Origin: Lunularia cruciata
Taxonomy: Eukaryota; Streptophyta; Marchantiopsida; Lunulariales; Lunulariaceae
Length of the DNA: 64,000 bases
Direction of reading: 5' to 3'
Assembly: GCA_948567375.1 (NCBI GenBank)
Contig: OX419755.1
Coordinates: forward strand, 52,767,001-52,831,000
Under the pieces are notes generated by a model, which saw only the letters and a program-made list of their open reading frames with translations, searched no databases and had not been told where the DNA came from. Of this stretch, positions 45,249 through 55,471 are shown in pieces. A program made the translations under genes and the position numbers. Each line of letters starts with the position of its first letter. Within the stretch, counting starts at the first letter, position 1.

Positions 45249-46719
45249 TTGAAGTCTCTTCCTCTCATCACGGCTGCAATTACAATAGCAACAATTGACT
45301 CCAAGGTCCAAAATGAGTTTTGGTCAGCTCTACAACAAGATCTCTTCTTCCAAATGGTACATGGTTGTCTTATAGCATGTGACAAGGAGTACAACACCTT
45401 CTCCTTCAAGGAAGGCCTTCTATTCCATGAGGACCGGATCTGTGTTCCAACCAAAGGTGATCTCTAACTTGTGCATCTTCAAGAAGCCCATGATTTACCA
45501 ATAGCTAGTCATATGGGTGTGGAAAAGACCTTGGGTACCCTCCAATGCCAATGGTGGTAGCCAAACATGACACAAGATATTCAAGAGTTTGTCCAATTGT
45601 GTGAAAGCTGCCAACATAACATGGCCAGCAACCAAAGCCAAGTGGACTCCTTCAACCACTCCCCATTCCATCCACTCAATAAGACTATGTGAGTTTGGAT
45701 CTCATCACATCCTTACCCAAGACAAAGCAAGGACACATAACAATCGTGGTGTTTGTGGATAAGCTTAGTAAGAAAATCCACTTGGCACTAACCTTTGATG
45801 CCGTGAATGCTCCAACCTTAGCGCAAATCTACTATGACAATGTCTTCAAGCATCATGGGATGCCATGTGTACTCATCTCCAACCGTGATCCTTGATTCAT
45901 TGGGAAGTTTTAGCAAGCACTCTTCCAAATACTTGGCACCAAGCTTGCTTTGTCCATGGCCTATCATCCTCAAACTGATGGACAAACTGAACGTGCAAAT
46001 TGTACCTTGGAAGATATGATGCATGCCTTTGTCAATGTCCACCATACCAATTGGGATGAATGTCTTGTAGTTGTAGAATTTGCCTACAACAATTCCAAAT
46101 AGGCAAGCATCAAATTTTCTCCTTTCTTTCTCAATTTTGGCCAAGATTCACTTGTTCCAGATTCTCTTCTTGCTCCTCCTCCATCTAAGGTCCCTCATTC
46201 TTCAACCTTCTTGATCATCATCTTCCAATCTCTCCAACAAGCCAAATCTTACCTCCTTGTTGCTCAGAATCTTCAGAAATGATATGTGGACCACCATTGT
46301 CGTGATCTTACCTTTGAAGTTGGTGATAAAGTCATGTTATCTTCTAGTAACCTACCCTTCCCATTTGATAACCAAGTTTGTAAACTTGCCCCTAATTAGA
46401 TAGAAATCCTTTGATATCACCCAAATCATCTCTCATGTTGCTTATTGACTTGCCTTACCTTGTCATATGTGCATCCACCCTATCTTTCATATTTCCAAGT
46501 TAAAACACTTTGTTCCTAACCCATCTTCCTTTTCTTCTTGTGTCCAACCTCCTCCTCATCCTATCCTTATCAATGATCATGAGGAGTATGAAGTTGATTG
46601 TATCACGTTGCCACATTCAACAAGGACACCAACAACATAAGGAGTACGAGGTCCTTTGGAAAGGGAATCTCCTTCATTATGTCACATGGGAACCTCTTTC
46701 TCACCTCCAAAATGCATAA
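45249..46719 (+). pseudogene. pol: C3 integrase with chromodomain
   Basis: Integrase zinc region about 45470-45620, core with VVFVDKLSKKIHLAL (about 45745) and a broken second-Asp block (SNRDP then a stop near 45893). The Glu block TDGQTERANCTLEDM lies near 45975, and the GPY-like region about 46370-46430. The chromodomain (EYEVLWKGNLLHYVTWEPLSHLQNA) occupies about 46585-46719 and ends the protein. This site also gives the empty target of L3 (near 45918). Confidence 0.85.
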
Positions 46720-46773
46720 ATGGCCATCCAAGAGTTTGAAGCTTCAATGGCAACAAGGACGTCACCAACTAGC

Positions 46774-47215
46774 GGTGGGGGAATATGTAATAATATGGAG
46801 TTTAGCGATGTAGTTAGTAAGGCTCACAAAGTAGAGAATAAGCCAAATTAGCCCAGAGTATTCTAGAAGCATCTAGGAAGCTTCTTGGGAAGCTTCCCGA
46901 CTAGCTTAACTTGCACCCCAAGTAGGTAGCTTCTAGAAGCTTCCAACTAGCTTAGCTTGCATGCCAAGTAGGCAACTTCTAGAAGGAAGTTTCTTGAGAA
47001 GCTTCTTGGTTAACTTGGCTTGCACTCTAAGAAAGCGGCTCAAGGAAGCTTCTTGAGAAGCTTCTCAAGGGCCTTGTATGCTACCTATAAATACCAAAGC
47101 CAAAGCTCATGCTAGGCATTTGGAGTTTTCCCACATTCAAGTGTCCCAATGTGAGTTTCCATTCTCCTATTTCTCTCCTCGTGCTCGGTCTTCTACAAAG
47201 AACGTGATTTGCACA
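46774..47215 (+). repeat. C3 polypurine tract and 3' LTR (430 bp)
   Basis: PPT GGTGGGGGAATA (46774-46785), LTR from TGTAATAATATGG at 46786 to about ATTTGCACA at 47215. TATA box CTATAAATA near 47084. Upstream are HSE-type arrays, including TTCTAGAAGCTTC (46931-46943) and paired GAAGCTTC motifs near 46878-46905 and 47044-47068. Confidence 0.75.
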
Positions 47216-48550
47216 AATCCACTCCAAAATGTAGAATTGCATTCATGCCAATGACAAATCTAAATTTTTTGTTGAGTACATGGAGAATTCACATGTACAC
47301 TTGTGCAAAATAGAAGATACAACTGCTCATAAAACCATATTTTCTCATCTAATACAAGAGGAAAATCCAATATTTGAGCAAAATCCAACATTTATATCAA
47401 AAATCTGTTTGTTATCAAAGTGAAATACATCCTTCCTTCCTATATGTATCTATAAGAAGAAAACATAAGTGTCAAACAATATGTTTTATATATCCTACAT
47501 CTGACTCACTCTCCTCTACATGCTCATCTTCATGCTCCTCTCTATCATCATCATGGATGACAACCTTCTCATCTGGGGCCCCTTGGCTCTTGTACACTAC
47601 ATTGGTCTCACCCAATATTGCTCCTTCCATGAATATATGAATAAGAAATTGTCCTAGATATGTCACCTTGAAGCAATATCCATCTAGATGGTGTATCCAC
47701 CTATGTATGATTACCAACTCTTGCTCAACAACATATAGCATCATCTCTACACAATCATAATCCTCAAACAAAGATCTAGTCATTTTGGTCTTCACTTTGA
47801 GTATTATGTTTCCATGGACAACCTTTGGTCTATGGGATGGAATAAAATACAAGATAACATATGAAAGAAAGGTCTGAATATGGCGTATGCACATTGCCTT
47901 GCTAAATATTGCCTTGCTATCCTATTTCTTGTTGGGAACCAATCCTCCACCAAGGTATGAGGCACAATCTTCCTCCTACCTATTCTCCTTCTTTTCAAGC
48001 AGAATGTTGTTCTTATGACTTGTGCATTTAGTGTTAGTCTCCTACCAACTACTATTACAAAATGGTTATTTCTATTCCATGTTTTGACAAATATAGTACA
48101 AGATGGAACTTGTATACATACCACAAATTTATAAAGTTAGAAAATTGTTAGTGGGCTATAGTTAGTATCCCAAAGACAACTCTTGTTGTGCATCCTACAC
48201 ATGTAATGTATTCCATGTAGTTTGCATAGAATATGTGGGATGTGTAGAATGTGCAGTCTATAGTTTAGGTCAAAATCCAATTTGAAGTTGCTTGATTCAA
48301 AAATTCAAAAATTCACAAACCAAAGAACAAATGTGCAAGGCAGATCCATTGAACTAATGTATATATGATATAAGATGTGTTACATGGGGTTGTGGATATT
48401 GAAGGCCAATAGCAATTTTCAAGCCAAATGCATCAAGGTTGGTTTCCCTGATTTGCATCACAGATTTTTGAATATGGTCCTTGTCAAGCCATTCCCATGC
48501 TATGAAAGTCATGCAGTCTTCCAGAATATGAAAATCAATTAAAGATGGAC
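47216..48550 (-). pseudogene. Unknown ORF region interrupted by M4 (left part)
   Basis: Minus-strand open stretches 48572-48354 (only the part below 48551 is native), 48124-47804 and 47894-47472. They end in an acidic, His/Asp/Glu-rich tail (HDDDREEHEDEHVEES). Joined across M4 at the GGAC site, the first stretch continues without a break into 56155-56230, so a single ORF existed before insertion. No family recognised. The large ORF among retroelements suggests a gag-like or plant transposon protein, but this is unproven. The 150 bp around 48125-48350 show no open frame. Confidence 0.4.
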
Positions 48551-49229
48551 TGTGAGCCGGCCTGTCTCTCACTCAGGATGAACCTCTGATGGCTATTATG
48601 GTAGCGCACCATGGACTAAGAAGGCAAGGAACCCCAACTCCATCATACTCCTCCAAGGCTAACACTCCAAGACTCAAGACATTGCTCACTAGAGAACTCA
48701 ATGAGAGAGAGATAGTTGCAAATGAAAGGATGATGAGTACCTCCTCACTCCTTGTTTATATACTTGTGAAATAGTTATGTACCAAAGTTACTGATTACCG
48801 TAGTAACTCAAGTTACTAGACTAAAAGTCAAGTGAAGTCAAAAAGTAGAAAGGAATATCCATTCACATGGGCATATTCCCCTTATCTTGACCCAACCACT
48901 AAAGCAAGGATTCCTTCACATGGGCTATCCTTGGACTAAAGAAGAATCCAAAACAAAAAGGCTTGCGGGCCCAAGAGTTCTCAACTCTTTCCCCAAAGCC
49001 AAACACCTAGGAATAATACCAAGTCAACACACTAAAATCCAAAATAGTGGTGCTCATCTTTTCTACTTCCTCTAAAGTAAGGTCCCATCTATCTTAGCTA
49101 TGACTAACTTTAGCTAACCATGACTAATATAGAACCATCCTTTATCTCTATATAAATAATATCTCTTAAGTACTTGTAATACCAAGCTAAATATCACAAT
49201 ACCACACACATGCACAAATGGGTGTTACA
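48551..49229 (-). repeat. M4 3' LTR (679 bp)
   Basis: In element orientation TGTAACACCC..GGCTCACA. TATA-like AAGTATATAAAC on minus (plus 48754-48767). It matches 55472-56150 almost exactly. Confidence 0.95.
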
Positions 49230-49240
49230 TTTACCCCCGG
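49230..49240 (-). promoter_or_regulatory. M4 polypurine tract
   Basis: On the minus strand CGGGGGTAAA directly precedes the 3' LTR TGTAACA edge. It is short but correctly placed. Confidence 0.65.
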
Positions 49241-49277
49241 ACTAAGTTTTCACTTTGTCCTCAAAGTGAAGGTCTCT

Positions 49278-52200
49278 CTACCTTCTATGGTACATCTTCA
49301 ACTTATCATGGTTAATCCTATCAAAGTGTCTTCCTCCCAACTCCTTGAGATCATAGGTGTAATTGCCCCACACCTTCTCTACTATGAAAGGTCCAAAGTA
49401 CTTAGGCAAAAACTTCTTTTGCACTCTCTTGAATCGAATGGAATCAAACAACATTACCCAATCACCTTCTTTGAAAGGCTCCACCTTCTTCTTGCCTTGC
49501 CTCTTGTCATAGCTCTCCTTTTGTTTCCTTTGGGCTTGCTCCACTCGAACCATAGCAACTGCTCTTGCCTCTTCCAACTCCATGAGTTGATCCTTCCTTG
49601 ACTTCCCTGCATCACTTCCTTGTGCTTTCTTCAATCTCCTATGAATGCTTTGGAAGGTAGGAAGATCAAAGTGAATAGGTAAGGTAGACTCAATACCATA
49701 CACCAATTGGAATGGAGAATATCCAGTGGAAGTCTTCATGGTTGTCCTATACTCCCACAAAACTGCATGAATCCTCTTGTCCCAATGATGTTTAGCCCCC
49801 TCCATTTCTGCATCTTTGGCCAACATCATGCACAAGGTCTGATTGGTTCTCTCTGCCAAGCCATTGGAATTTGGCTTATAGGATGTAGTTACTCTATGTG
49901 TGATAGAGAAATGTCGTAGCATGGCTGTAGTAATGCTTCCTGTAAACTCTCCTCCTCTATCAGAAACCAACTCCAAAGGGCATCCAAACCTAGTGATAAT
50001 GCGTTCATAAAGAAATCTACCCACTTCATCTTCATTCTTGTCCCTCAATGGTCTAGCCTCAACCCACTTGGTAAGGTAATCAGTAACTACCACAATGTAC
50101 CGATTGTTCCTTGGGGTTCTATTGAGAGGTCCTACAAAATCAATTCCCCACTTCTCAAAAGGTCCTAGCAATGGAATTGATCTAAGTGGTGGAGTGGATG
50201 TAGACTTTCTAGCAAAAGCTTGACAAACATGACAAGTTTTGCAATAATCAAGACAATCCTTGAAAATCCCTCTCCAATGGTAACCTGCATCTAGAATCTT
50301 GAAAGCAGTCACCTTTCCTGCAAAGTGTCCTCCACATACTAAACCTTCATGAAACTCCTTTATGAGTAGGATAGACTCTTCCTTACCCACTGCTCTTCGA
50401 AGTAGACCATCTGCTCCTTGGTGAAAAAGAATATCCTCCACCATTGTGTAAGGTCTAGATCTTGCTGCAAGGGCCTTCCTCTCCCTAGCATGCATCCCTT
50501 CTGGATAGTTACCTCTTGTCACAAAATCCACAATCTCCTTGTACTCCATTGGAATCTCTTGAGTGACTGAGATTGTCATGAGCTCCTCATCCGGGAAGGA
50601 ATCATCTACTGGCTCATCTCCATCATGATCATAGGCTCTAGATAACAAATCAGCATTTGCATGTTTCTTTCCTGGCCTATCCTCAATTGTGTAGTCATAC
50701 TCAGACAAGAGTATCATCCACCTTGCTAGTCTCCCTTCAACATTAGGCTTGTTGAAGATGTACTTCAAAGCCTTGTGATCCGTGACAATTGTGGCTTTCC
50801 CTCCAATCAAGTAGTGTCTAAACTTCTTGAGACCAAAGATCACTGCCAACCCTTCTCTCTCTGTGACAGAGTAGTTCTTCTTTGCTGAAACCATCTGCCT
50901 ACTAGCATAAGCTATTGGATGATCATGCCCATCTTGGTCTAATTGACTAAGAGTGCATCCTATAGCTACATTAGAAGCATCAGTGTAGAGGATGAAAGGC
51001 TTACTCCAATCAGGTTTAGCAAGAATTGGAGCTACAACAAGGGATTGCTTGAGCTCCTCAAAAGCTTTGAGAGCCTCCTTGTCTTCCAAAATCACCATGT
51101 AATCTACACCCTTCTTCATGTAGATGGTCAATGCATAAGCCTTGTTGGAAAATGAGAAGATGAACCTCCTATAGTACCCAACCATTCCCAAGAATTGGCG
51201 TAACTTTGTCAAGCTTGAAGGGAATGGAAGGTCTGAGATTTTCCTCACCTTCTCAGGATCAACTGCTATTCCATCCTTGGAGATGATGTGCCCCAAAAGT
51301 AGACCTTCTTCACATCCAAAAATGCACTTCTCTGGGTTGAGTGATGCATTTGCCTCATCCAAGCGTTGCAAGACTTTGATTAGGTGCTCAAAGTGCTCCT
51401 CCTTGCTCCCATAGACACAAAAGTCATCAATGAAATCTCTCACAAATTTCCCAATGAAAGGTTCAAATACCTTGTTCATGAACCGTTGGAATGTGGCTGG
51501 AGCATTGCAAAGCCCAAAAGGCATGACCTTGAAAGCGTAAGTTCCCCAAGGTGTGGTGAATGTGGTGAGTTGTTGATGCTCTGGTGCAATCTTTATTTGG
51601 TTATATCCACTATAACCATCTCCAAAACTGTACCTCTCATGACCTGCAACCTCCTCCAAGATCTCATCAATGAATGGCAATGGGTAGTAGTCCTTCTTGG
51701 TAACAGCATTAAGCTTCTTGTAATCCACACATACCCGAAGCTTGCCATTCTTTTTCTTCACAATGACAATTGGAGACACCCATTCTGAATTCTCCACCTC
51801 AAAGATAAATCCAGCCTCCTTGAGCTTATCAATCTCCTCCTTCACAACCAAAGATATTGGTGGGCTAATGCGACGTTGCTTTTGGCGGATTGGTCTTGCA
51901 TGTGACTCCACCTCTATCTTGTGCTCCTCCAAGGTGACTTCCTTCAAATCCTTGTAACTAAAAGCAAACACATGGATGAACTTGCGGAAAATCTCCTCAA
52001 ATCTCACCTTCTCCTCCTTGGTAACATTTGGGCCATACTTGAGGGTAGATAACCTTCTCTCTACCTCCTCAAGTGTCAATGGTGATTTATCTGGGTCCTT
52101 CAAAACCTCTGGCTTAGGTGCAAAATCCATAGCACACAAGGGATACACATCTGAATCAGATTCAGATTCATCTTCCTCCGTGGAAGTCTCCTCTTCCATG

Positions 52201-53318
52201 CTTGTGTCCACACCTGAAGCTCCTTCTTCAGAATCTGATTCCCAATAATTAGAAGATGGGGTATCTGAATGTGAAGTGTTGGTGGTGTTAGTCACAGGAA
52301 CAGTGACTCTATGGTTTGATGGCCCAATCCTCAAGTACCCTTTGTGCCATCGATCAGTTGTGCGTGCTGCTCTCAACCATGGCCTCCCAAGAAGTAAGTC
52401 ATAGCTTGAATCCTTCAAGACTTGGAAAGTCATGAGATTTTGAACTCCCATAACTGAAACTACCACCTTATCCATCACCCCTACTGGTCGAACTTGTTGC
52501 TTGTTTGCCATGCTCACCACAAATGTTGAAGGTCTTGAGGGTATCATACCCAACTTCTTCATCAACCTTTCTGACATGGCATTCACTGCTGATCCTCCAT
52601 CAACCAATGCATCCTTGATGTTGTGACCATTCACTCTCACATCAATCTTGGAGGCATATTCACAAGCCTCCCATGGTGCTGGCTTGGCATCCACCACCCC
52701 CATTGATACTGGAACTTTTGCCTTCTTCTTCTTTTTGCTCCTTGTAGAACTCAAACCACCTCTAAGCTCCTTTCTCAAGGTAGGGTTCAAAGCAATTAAT
52801 TGGCCCACTGTGATGTTAGCCTTGTGACTACCAACATCCTCCAACACATTGTAGTTCCATTGTTGCTTTGAGATCAAGAAGTCCTCCATCCCCAACTTCT
52901 TCCTTGGAGTCTTTGTTGTTGATGGTGTTGAGGTGCGAGTGCTCCTAGTAGACATAGGAGTATCCTTGCTTGAAGTAAATCCTTGAGAAGAGTGAACATC
53001 CTCTGCAAAACGAGCTCTCTTCTTCTCTTGTGCCAAAAGCTCCAAATTAAGACCCTTGGAGTTTGAGCACTCTCCCTTCTCATACTTGCTCTCAACCACA
53101 TCTATGGATGCTATCCCCTTACCTTTGTTGGGATTAGGAGCCACTTGGGTTTCACTACCTCCCTCTTTCCCCTCTATTGGCTCCCTCATAACCCCTTCCT
53201 CCATGGTAAGTGGAATTTGGGCAATTCCTTTGGATATGGCCTCTTCCTCCACAACCAAAACAATTTCTATCATTGAAATTGTTGGCTGGTTGGCCTCCTC
53301 TATATGGATAGTTTCCAT
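49278..53318 (-). CDS. pol: M4 pol polyprotein (PR-RT-RH-INT), intact 1346 aa
   Basis: The one long intact coding sequence in the window. A Ser/Thr/Lys-rich N-terminal region (to about residue 215) comes first. Retropepsin has ALVDGGSAVNAM with active-site Asp near residue 240. RT covers about 440-700, with the catalytic box FIDDFCVYG near 629. RNase H has YTDAS near 777, then TEREGLAV, TDHKALKYI and HANADLLSRA. Integrase has an HHCC region ending CKTCHVC (about 1028), D,D-35-E residues in WGIDFVGP (about 1060), SDRGGEF (about 1121) and GLAERTNQT (about 1157), then a GPF-type C-terminus. No chromodomain. It is in the +1 frame relative to gag, overlaps it by 164 nt, and has a TAG 24 nt before its first ATG. 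Expression therefore needs a frameshift or internal initiation. Confidence 0.95.
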   Translation of the reverse strand: METIHIEEANQPTISMIEIVLVVEEEAISKGIAQIPLTMEEGVMREPIEGKEGGSETQVAPNPNKGKGIASIDVVESKYEKGECSNSKGLNLELLAQEKKRARFAEDVHSSQGFTSSKDTPMSTRSTRTSTPSTTKTPRKKLGMEDFLISKQQWNYNVLEDVGSHKANITVGQLIALNPTLRKELRGGLSSTRSKKKKKAKVPVSMGVVDAKPAPWEACEYASKIDVRVNGHNIKDALVDGGSAVNAMSERLMKKLGMIPSRPSTFVVSMANKQQVRPVGVMDKVVVSVMGVQNLMTFQVLKDSSYDLLLGRPWLRAARTTDRWHKGYLRIGPSNHRVTVPVTNTTNTSHSDTPSSNYWESDSEEGASGVDTSMEEETSTEEDESESDSDVYPLCAMDFAPKPEVLKDPDKSPLTLEEVERRLSTLKYGPNVTKEEKVRFEEIFRKFIHVFAFSYKDLKEVTLEEHKIEVESHARPIRQKQRRISPPISLVVKEEIDKLKEAGFIFEVENSEWVSPIVIVKKKNGKLRVCVDYKKLNAVTKKDYYPLPFIDEILEEVAGHERYSFGDGYSGYNQIKIAPEHQQLTTFTTPWGTYAFKVMPFGLCNAPATFQRFMNKVFEPFIGKFVRDFIDDFCVYGSKEEHFEHLIKVLQRLDEANASLNPEKCIFGCEEGLLLGHIISKDGIAVDPEKVRKISDLPFPSSLTKLRQFLGMVGYYRRFIFSFSNKAYALTIYMKKGVDYMVILEDKEALKAFEELKQSLVVAPILAKPDWSKPFILYTDASNVAIGCTLSQLDQDGHDHPIAYASRQMVSAKKNYSVTEREGLAVIFGLKKFRHYLIGGKATIVTDHKALKYIFNKPNVEGRLARWMILLSEYDYTIEDRPGKKHANADLLSRAYDHDGDEPVDDSFPDEELMTISVTQEIPMEYKEIVDFVTRGNYPEGMHARERKALAARSRPYTMVEDILFHQGADGLLRRAVGKEESILLIKEFHEGLVCGGHFAGKVTAFKILDAGYHWRGIFKDCLDYCKTCHVCQAFARKSTSTPPLRSIPLLGPFEKWGIDFVGPLNRTPRNNRYIVVVTDYLTKWVEARPLRDKNEDEVGRFLYERIITRFGCPLELVSDRGGEFTGSITTAMLRHFSITHRVTTSYKPNSNGLAERTNQTLCMMLAKDAEMEGAKHHWDKRIHAVLWEYRTTMKTSTGYSPFQLVYGIESTLPIHFDLPTFQSIHRRLKKAQGSDAGKSRKDQLMELEEARAVAMVRVEQAQRKQKESYDKRQGKKKVEPFKEGDWVMLFDSIRFKRVQKKFLPKYFGPFIVEKVWGNYTYDLKELGGRHFDRINHDKLKMYHRR

Positions 53319-54105
53319 AACTCCTAGGTCCTCTCCCTACATTCTGATCCACCTCTCTCTTCTCCCATAGTTGCACCACATTGATCTTGAGATCCGCAAG
53401 TTGTTCTGTGATGGTTTGGAGTGGATCTTTTGGTGGAGGTGCAAGAATTGGAGCAACTACTACTTGTGGTGCAACCCTTGTCACCAAAGTATCAGAAGTT
53501 CCACCATACTTGTAGCCTTGAGGAGGATGCACAACCTCCTTCACCACCAAATCACTCTCATCCCCTTCCAAACTCTCCTCCATACGAATTGCGATCTTGA
53601 TAGCTTCAACCTTGGAAGAAGGTTTCTCATATCTCACCTTGCTTCTAATTTGTGGTCTCAATCCTCCCACAAAATTCTTGGTGAGCATGGCCCCTATGCC
53701 AATCATTGTAGTCTCCACATCATCCCCACCCTTCCTCAACACTATGCGAAATCTGGACTCCAACTTTTCCACTCTTTCCACATAGACCCTCACTTTCTCT
53801 CCATCTCCTTGCTTGAGAAATGTAACCTCACTCATCAATCTCTCATAACTCTCATCAGGAAGAAAGTTCTCAATGAGTGCTGAAGTCAAAGTCTCCCAAG
53901 ACTCCTCTTCCCCCTCTCTCTTCTCTCTCTTTTGGTATTCTGACTCATACCATGTAAGTGCTGCATCCTCAAAGAAATCTGGTAATAATGAGGCCCACTC
54001 ATTCTTCCTCCTCTCATTGTTTCCTATGCAAGCTCTCTTGAAGTCTCTCACAAAGGCCTCCACATCTTCTCCATCCTTGCCAAAGAAAACCGGAAGTTTC
54101 CCCAT
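53155..54105 (-). CDS. gag: M4 gag, 316 aa, intact
   Basis: Starts MGKLPVFFGKDGEDVEAF at 54105. The retrotrans_gag-type capsid domain covers about residues 10-160 (LPDFFEDAALTWYESEY, then EKVRVYVERVEKLESRF and FVGGLRPQIRSKV). A single CCHC knuckle, CFGCGGRGHIQRNC, lies near residue 288, and an Arg/Gly-rich end follows. Capsid and RNA-binding nucleocapsid roles are known for such proteins. The C-terminus, including the knuckle, lies near or in the overlap with pol. It is better preserved than M1 gag. Confidence 0.92.
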   Translation of the reverse strand: MGKLPVFFGKDGEDVEAFVRDFKRACIGNNERRKNEWASLLPDFFEDAALTWYESEYQKREKREGEEESWETLTSALIENFLPDESYERLMSEVTFLKQGDGEKVRVYVERVEKLESRFRIVLRKGGDDVETTMIGIGAMLTKNFVGGLRPQIRSKVRYEKPSSKVEAIKIAIRMEESLEGDESDLVVKEVVHPPQGYKYGGTSDTLVTRVAPQVVVAPILAPPPKDPLQTITEQLADLKINVVQLWEKREVDQNVGRGPRSYGNYPYRGGQPANNFNDRNCFGCGGRGHIQRNCPNSTYHGGRGYEGANRGERGR

Positions 54106-54339
54106 CTTAACCCCTCACTATCTTTCTTTTCTCTTAATTTTTTTTTCTCTTTTCTTTTCTCTCACTCTATTACTAATAGAGTATATACATGACTAACACC
54201 ATCTGAGAATAATCCACTCTAGGGAACAAAAAAGGTTCAGGTTGCTCCAAGATTTCTATAGCAACATCAAATCCTAGAGTGCATATTAATCTAACTCTCA
54301 TGGATAGTTTATCCATAAGTTGAAAGATTATCTCCATCA

Positions 54340-54974
54340 CTAATCTTGAGAACTAGCTGATGAAGGTGGTAGTATTTCTGTAGCTGTACTAAGACTCTCT
54401 CCAAGATCCTTCACCAAAGTTTCCAAAAGTGCTTTTACTCCACTACACTCATGTCCTTTTGGAAGTCCTTCAACTCCACAAACCTCACACAACTCCTTGG
54501 TCTTAGATCTTCTCCCTCCCAATCTTGGTGAAGAAGGTCCAACATGCAAACCCAAGTCAAGTAAGCCTCTCCTTTCCCTCAATCTCTTGCTCTCAAAGGT
54601 TAATGGACATGAACTTGCCTTATGTCCCTTCTCTCCACATAGAAAGCACTTAGACTCACTCTTTCCTCCAAGTGGTGTAGGTTTTTGGATCCTCTCAACA
54701 CTCTCTTCAAATTCTATTGTAAACTCTCTTTTCCTCAAATCCACCCCTACAATCACCTCAAACCCTTGGGGAACCTTGCATAATCTCAATTTCCACTCTT
54801 GATGACCCTCCATGTTCTCAAAGATGAATCTAAACACTCAAACATGCTTTTTGTTGATCTCAAACTTCTCATGCATGAGATCTCCACTCTGCAGAATTGA
54901 CCCTTCCTCACAATGTCACTCAAATCTCCCAACGAATATGTCACAGTCCTCTGAAATTTTCCACACTTGATCAC
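54340..54974 (-). pseudogene. M4 ORF0: pre-gag zinc-binding protein, one frameshift
   Basis: Main open stretch 54837-54340 (165 codons), preceded by an overlapping N-terminal stretch 54974-54786 in another frame. M3 has these two parts in one frame, so a frameshift near 54800 is a defect of M4. It holds a CCHC knuckle, CFLCGEKGHKASSC (about 54640), and a second Cys/His cluster, CEVCGVEGLPKGHEC (about 54485). The rest is basic and then Ser-rich. The stop is 234 nt upstream of gag. Presumably it is a nucleic-acid-binding accessory protein; I do not recognise it from standard gypsy elements. Confidence 0.7.
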
Positions 54975-55471
54975 AACTCTAGGGCGTCCCTCCCTGCAAA
55001 ATTTTAGATCTTTTCATCAAGCCATTTGGCCTAGACACCTTTCTATTCAGCACCCATATTTCAGATTTGGTCTGAAAACCACCCCCCTCACTTCAAAAAC
55101 TCATAACGCACTGCGCAAAACTGATCTCTCTCTAATTTTTGTGGCATCAGGTAGGATACAATGCACTGAATTTTCTTGGAAATTTTCAGCACAATTCACT
55201 AAAAATTGAAGAAATGGCAGACTCTGTACAATTTTCTAGAGAGCATGCAGTTGCGGGAGCACTTTACCCTATCAACTTTCAAAAATTCTAGCCCAGTGCG
55301 CATAGAAGCTCTCTCAATAATTTCAAGTGTGCTAACTGAAAGATAACCCAAGCTATCATGTGTAGAAATCTCAAGTCCAGATCTCAAACTTGAGATTTTG
55401 CCCAAAATCACCTTAATCCCCAAAATCTGCAATCCACCTCACACAATCTCTCCAATTCCTCTCATGTGTAC
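54975..55471 (-). other. M4 leader between 5' LTR and ORF0
   Basis: About 500 bp with no credible gene. No PBS-like sequence is seen beside the LTR; the sequence after ..GGCTCACA is GTACACATGAGAGG. The matching M3 leader continues for about 200 bp more. Confidence 0.6.

Larger units (their letters stand above)
42883..47215 (+). mobile_element. C3: chromovirus, 5' truncated, with 3' LTR
   Basis: End of gag, protease, RT, RNase H, integrase, chromodomain, PPT and 3' LTR, all in plus orientation. The 5' LTR and most of gag are missing at the edge of M3. It is the best guide to the uninterrupted arrangement of this family, although its frames are broken. Confidence 0.88.

Noticed and set aside
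51384-51788. Plus-strand ORFs inside M4
   Set aside because: They are shadows of the intact minus-strand pol.
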